This document shows positions 15,190 to 17,088 of a stretch of 17,088 nt of DNA, piece after piece. A model generated the notes under the pieces. The model was not told the DNA's origin. It made no database searches and saw only the letters and a list, made by a program, of their open reading frames with translations. The translations under genes and the position numbers were made by a program. This stretch comes from Planctomycetaceae bacterium (GTDB lineage: Bacteria > Planctomycetota > Planctomycetia > Planctomycetales > Planctomycetaceae), in assembly GCA_020426425.1 (NCBI GenBank), contig JAGQQB010000021.1:1-17088 (forward strand), read 5' to 3'. Positions within the stretch are counted from its first letter, which is position 1. The number at the start of each line of letters is the position of its first letter.

Positions 15190-16716
15190 ATGTCCACTCC
15201 CCTTCCCGATGAACTGCTGTCGGCCTACCTGGACGGAGAACTCTCCGCCGAGGAACGTCAGCGTGTGGAACAATCACTACGGGACGAACCGACGCGGCAA
15301 GAACTCTTGAACGAGTTCCATTCGCTCAAGCAGGCCGTGCGCCAGCTGCCAGTCCCCACCGCTCCTGCAGGTTTCGCGGATGACGTCGTGGCACATCTGC
15401 CGCTCCCCGCAGCCTCGCCCGTCGCGTCTGCAACGAAACCTCGTGTTCGTCTCCCCCAGATATTCAGTGCGTTGGCCGCATGCCTGGTCGTGGGAGCCAG
15501 TGTTTGGATTGTGAATGGTTTCCCATTCGGGGCCCCCTTTCAGTCTTCGCCGGAATCATTGGCAACCAACGATTCGCTGTCTGGCGACTTGGTGGCCGAC
15601 GCTCACTCTCCGATGATTGCTCCCACCGCAGGCAATTCAACAATCGACGCGAACGCTGCGCTCGAGATGGATATCGCACTGGGCGATGAAAGTGATCAAT
15701 TCCGGGATCCCGTTGCCCGGCAGTCAGGTGGCTTCGGCTCGCCCTTGGCAGCCACGATGGCGGCACCGCAAGCGATGGCCGCCGATGGCATTGATGAGGA
15801 ACAACTCCGCGACCGCCTGCTGGTGCGTGGGCGCGTCCCGACAACAGGTGAATTGCTGTCGTATCTCGACACGGTGGATGACCAACCGGTTGTGGTCGAG
15901 TACGTCGTCGCCGATGTCCAAGAGGCCTTGGGACAAGTGCAGGTGCTGCTCAATCGCAACGGGGTTCGGCCCTTGACCGCCAATTCCCCGGCAACGAATC
16001 GGCAGGCCGATGATCTCGTCGCTATCTACCTAGAAGCGAATGAACAGGAAGTGTCGCAACTGCTCAACGACATCCAGTCGTTGTCGCTAGTGACGACGGA
16101 AACGCAGCAAGCCCCTGCCATACGAGCAATGCGGTCTCAGGCGGCACCGGCGGCGGTTTTGGCCGACGCGGGGCCGAACGCACCCGCCGCCGGCGCAGCT
16201 CCATCTCCAACCCCAGGACCGAACGAACTCTCTGGTGAGAGCAAGTCTCGCGTGATGCAGAACAGACTGACGATGCCGCCTGCGGAGAACCGCCTCGCAG
16301 CCAGCCGGAAGACACCTCAACTTGATTCGACCGCTCTGCCGCCAACAGTGCCGCAGGCGGAATTGATCGGTGAACTGAACGGGGTGACGAATCCAGCATT
16401 GGTCCCCCAACTGACAAGGCCTCAAGACAAACGCGTCGATGGCGATCCGGCACCGGCTGCCAAGCAAGTTCCGGGGGTGAGGCTGATGCAGCGGGAATCC
16501 GACTCCTTCGGCTTTCAGATCCCTATCCCGGCGGCCTTGGAGCTCAAGGATGCACTGCAGTATTCGCAAGAGCAGCCGCGAAAGCCTACCGCGACGGAGA
16601 AGATGGCCTCTGAGCAGTTGGCAGAAACGGAGCCATCGCAGCCGCGCCGACGCATCGTGCTATTCCTGCAGCAGTCCCCCGTCCCGGCTGCGGACGCGAG
16701 TGACGGGGCGAATTGA
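15190..16716 (+). CDS. Single-pass anti-sigma factor with large extracytoplasmic domain
   Basis: This 508-residue protein should hold the sigma factor encoded just upstream at the membrane. The N-terminal anti-sigma domain reads LPDELLSAYLDGELSAEERQRVEQSL, the usual start of such proteins, but without the His-x3-Cys-x2-Cys zinc signature. One transmembrane helix lies at about residues 91-110 (IFSALAACLVVGASVWIV). The remaining 400 residues are outside the cytoplasm. A Ser/Ala-rich linker comes first. A folded-looking domain (about 200-305) then contains LLSYLDTVDDQPVVVEYVVADVQEALGQVQVLLNRNGV and YLEANEQEVSQLLNDIQSL, resembling domains in other planctomycete anti-sigma proteins. A long Pro/Ala/Gln-rich low-complexity tail ends the protein. 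The domain probably senses an envelope signal, and release may need proteolysis. The next gene may encode the protease FtsH. Confidence 0.85.
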   Translation: MSTPLPDELLSAYLDGELSAEERQRVEQSLRDEPTRQELLNEFHSLKQAVRQLPVPTAPAGFADDVVAHLPLPAASPVASATKPRVRLPQIFSALAACLVVGASVWIVNGFPFGAPFQSSPESLATNDSLSGDLVADAHSPMIAPTAGNSTIDANAALEMDIALGDESDQFRDPVARQSGGFGSPLAATMAAPQAMAADGIDEEQLRDRLLVRGRVPTTGELLSYLDTVDDQPVVVEYVVADVQEALGQVQVLLNRNGVRPLTANSPATNRQADDLVAIYLEANEQEVSQLLNDIQSLSLVTTETQQAPAIRAMRSQAAPAAVLADAGPNAPAAGAAPSPTPGPNELSGESKSRVMQNRLTMPPAENRLAASRKTPQLDSTALPPTVPQAELIGELNGVTNPALVPQLTRPQDKRVDGDPAPAAKQVPGVRLMQRESDSFGFQIPIPAALELKDALQYSQEQPRKPTATEKMASEQLAETEPSQPRRRIVLFLQQSPVPAADASDGAN

Positions 16717-16831
16717 GCGGGCCAAGTTCGCGGACGCAGCCACGCCGGAGATCGCACGAATTTGCTCGTTCCGAACTCTCAGCAGCAACAGGCGGAAACC
16801 GCAGCGCCACATCGACTCGGGACAAATCGAA

Positions 16832-16860
16832 TTGACCCAACCCGACATGGGGCCTAGAGT
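16832..16860 (+). promoter_or_regulatory. Sigma-70-type promoter of the ftsH-like gene
   Basis: TTGACC (five of six consensus) and TAGAGT (four of six) are exactly 17 bases apart. The -10 ends 52 bases before the ATG at 16913. This is the best promoter candidate in the window and suggests that ftsH has its own transcription start. Confidence 0.65.
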
Positions 16861-16912
16861 TGCCAAGACGACTCTCTCCTGGTTGATTTTTGCCCTAAGT
16901 TGCTGAGCCTCG

Positions 16913-17088
16913 ATGCCGTCCCCACCAAATCCGGAATCTGCGCCCGAAGGCCGTTCCCCCAAGTCCGATGGACCAGATCGTGGCTCCAGTCTGCCGATGT
17001 GGGCGCTCCTGATCGGAGTGATTCTGCTGGTCGTCACGTTTTCGTTGATGCGCGAGTATTCGCGGGGCGAGCCACTCACCTATGGGAA
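16913..17088 (+). CDS. ftsH: N-terminal part of a membrane protein, probably FtsH ATP-dependent zinc protease
   Basis: Only the first 58 residues are in the window; the rest is cut by the right edge. A Pro/Ser/Gly-rich cytoplasmic start (about residues 1-27) is followed by one membrane helix, MWALLIGVILLVVTFSLM, and then REYSRGEPLTYG. This pattern matches the N-terminal end of planctomycete FtsH proteins, where a short polar lead and first helix are followed by a motif ending L-S/T-Y-x-x-F. The AAA and zinc-protease domains that would prove the call are outside the window, so it is inference from the N-terminus only. If right, the protein is a hexameric inner-membrane protease that removes damaged membrane proteins and some regulators. 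A promoter with ideal spacing lies just upstream. Confidence 0.55.
   Translation, partial: MPSPPNPESAPEGRSPKSDGPDRGSSLPMWALLIGVILLVVTFSLMREYSRGEPLTYG

Overview
The window looks like chromosomal DNA of a planctomycete (Planctomycetota, Planctomycetaceae-like). The reasons are the moderately high GC content, a BatA-type von Willebrand protein beside a MoxR ATPase, an ECF sigma factor paired with a long anti-sigma protein, few strong Shine-Dalgarno sites, and the general feel of the protein sequences. This assignment is inference; there is no rRNA gene to confirm it. Every gene I can support is on the + strand.

Region 1 (1-6134) is a tightly packed surface-polysaccharide operon whose start lies left of the window. 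It holds the 3' end of an unrecognised gene, a four-helix membrane protein, a GDP-mannose 4,6-dehydratase, a GT4 glycosyltransferase, a WcaF-type hexapeptide acetyltransferase, a GT2 glycosyltransferase, and two tandem YdcF/DUF218-like membrane-anchored proteins. Neighbouring genes overlap by 4-23 bases or are 3 bases apart, so translational coupling is likely. Region 2 (6135-8676) has a 188-base leader with two tiny overlapping reading frames. A Wzc-type tyrosine autokinase with a Tyr-rich tail follows, ending at a very good intrinsic terminator (8636-8676). Together regions 1 and 2 would make, decorate and control the length of an exopolysaccharide or capsule.

Region 3 (8677-9930) carries a galactose-1-phosphate uridylyltransferase (GalT-like, HIT superfamily) that lacks the usual zinc-binding cysteine pair. 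It may supply activated sugar to the same pathways. Region 4 (10084-13566) holds a BatA/VWA membrane protein followed by a MoxR AAA+ ATPase. The DUF58 gene that normally accompanies this pair is not between or beside them. Region 5 (13567-14453) is an alpha/beta hydrolase preceded by two stem-loops built from the same 7-base arms.

Region 6 (14489-17088) has an ECF sigma factor with a plausible promoter, its single-pass anti-sigma partner, and then a textbook-spaced promoter in front of what appears to be the N-terminus of FtsH, cut by the right edge.

I found no tRNA, rRNA, CRISPR array, insertion sequence or phage gene. No wholly new system can be proven from this window. The best leads are the diverged tandem YdcF pair inside the polysaccharide operon, the repeated-arm hairpins before the hydrolase, the zinc-site loss in GalT, the leader micro-ORFs before the kinase, and the BatA-MoxR pair without DUF58.
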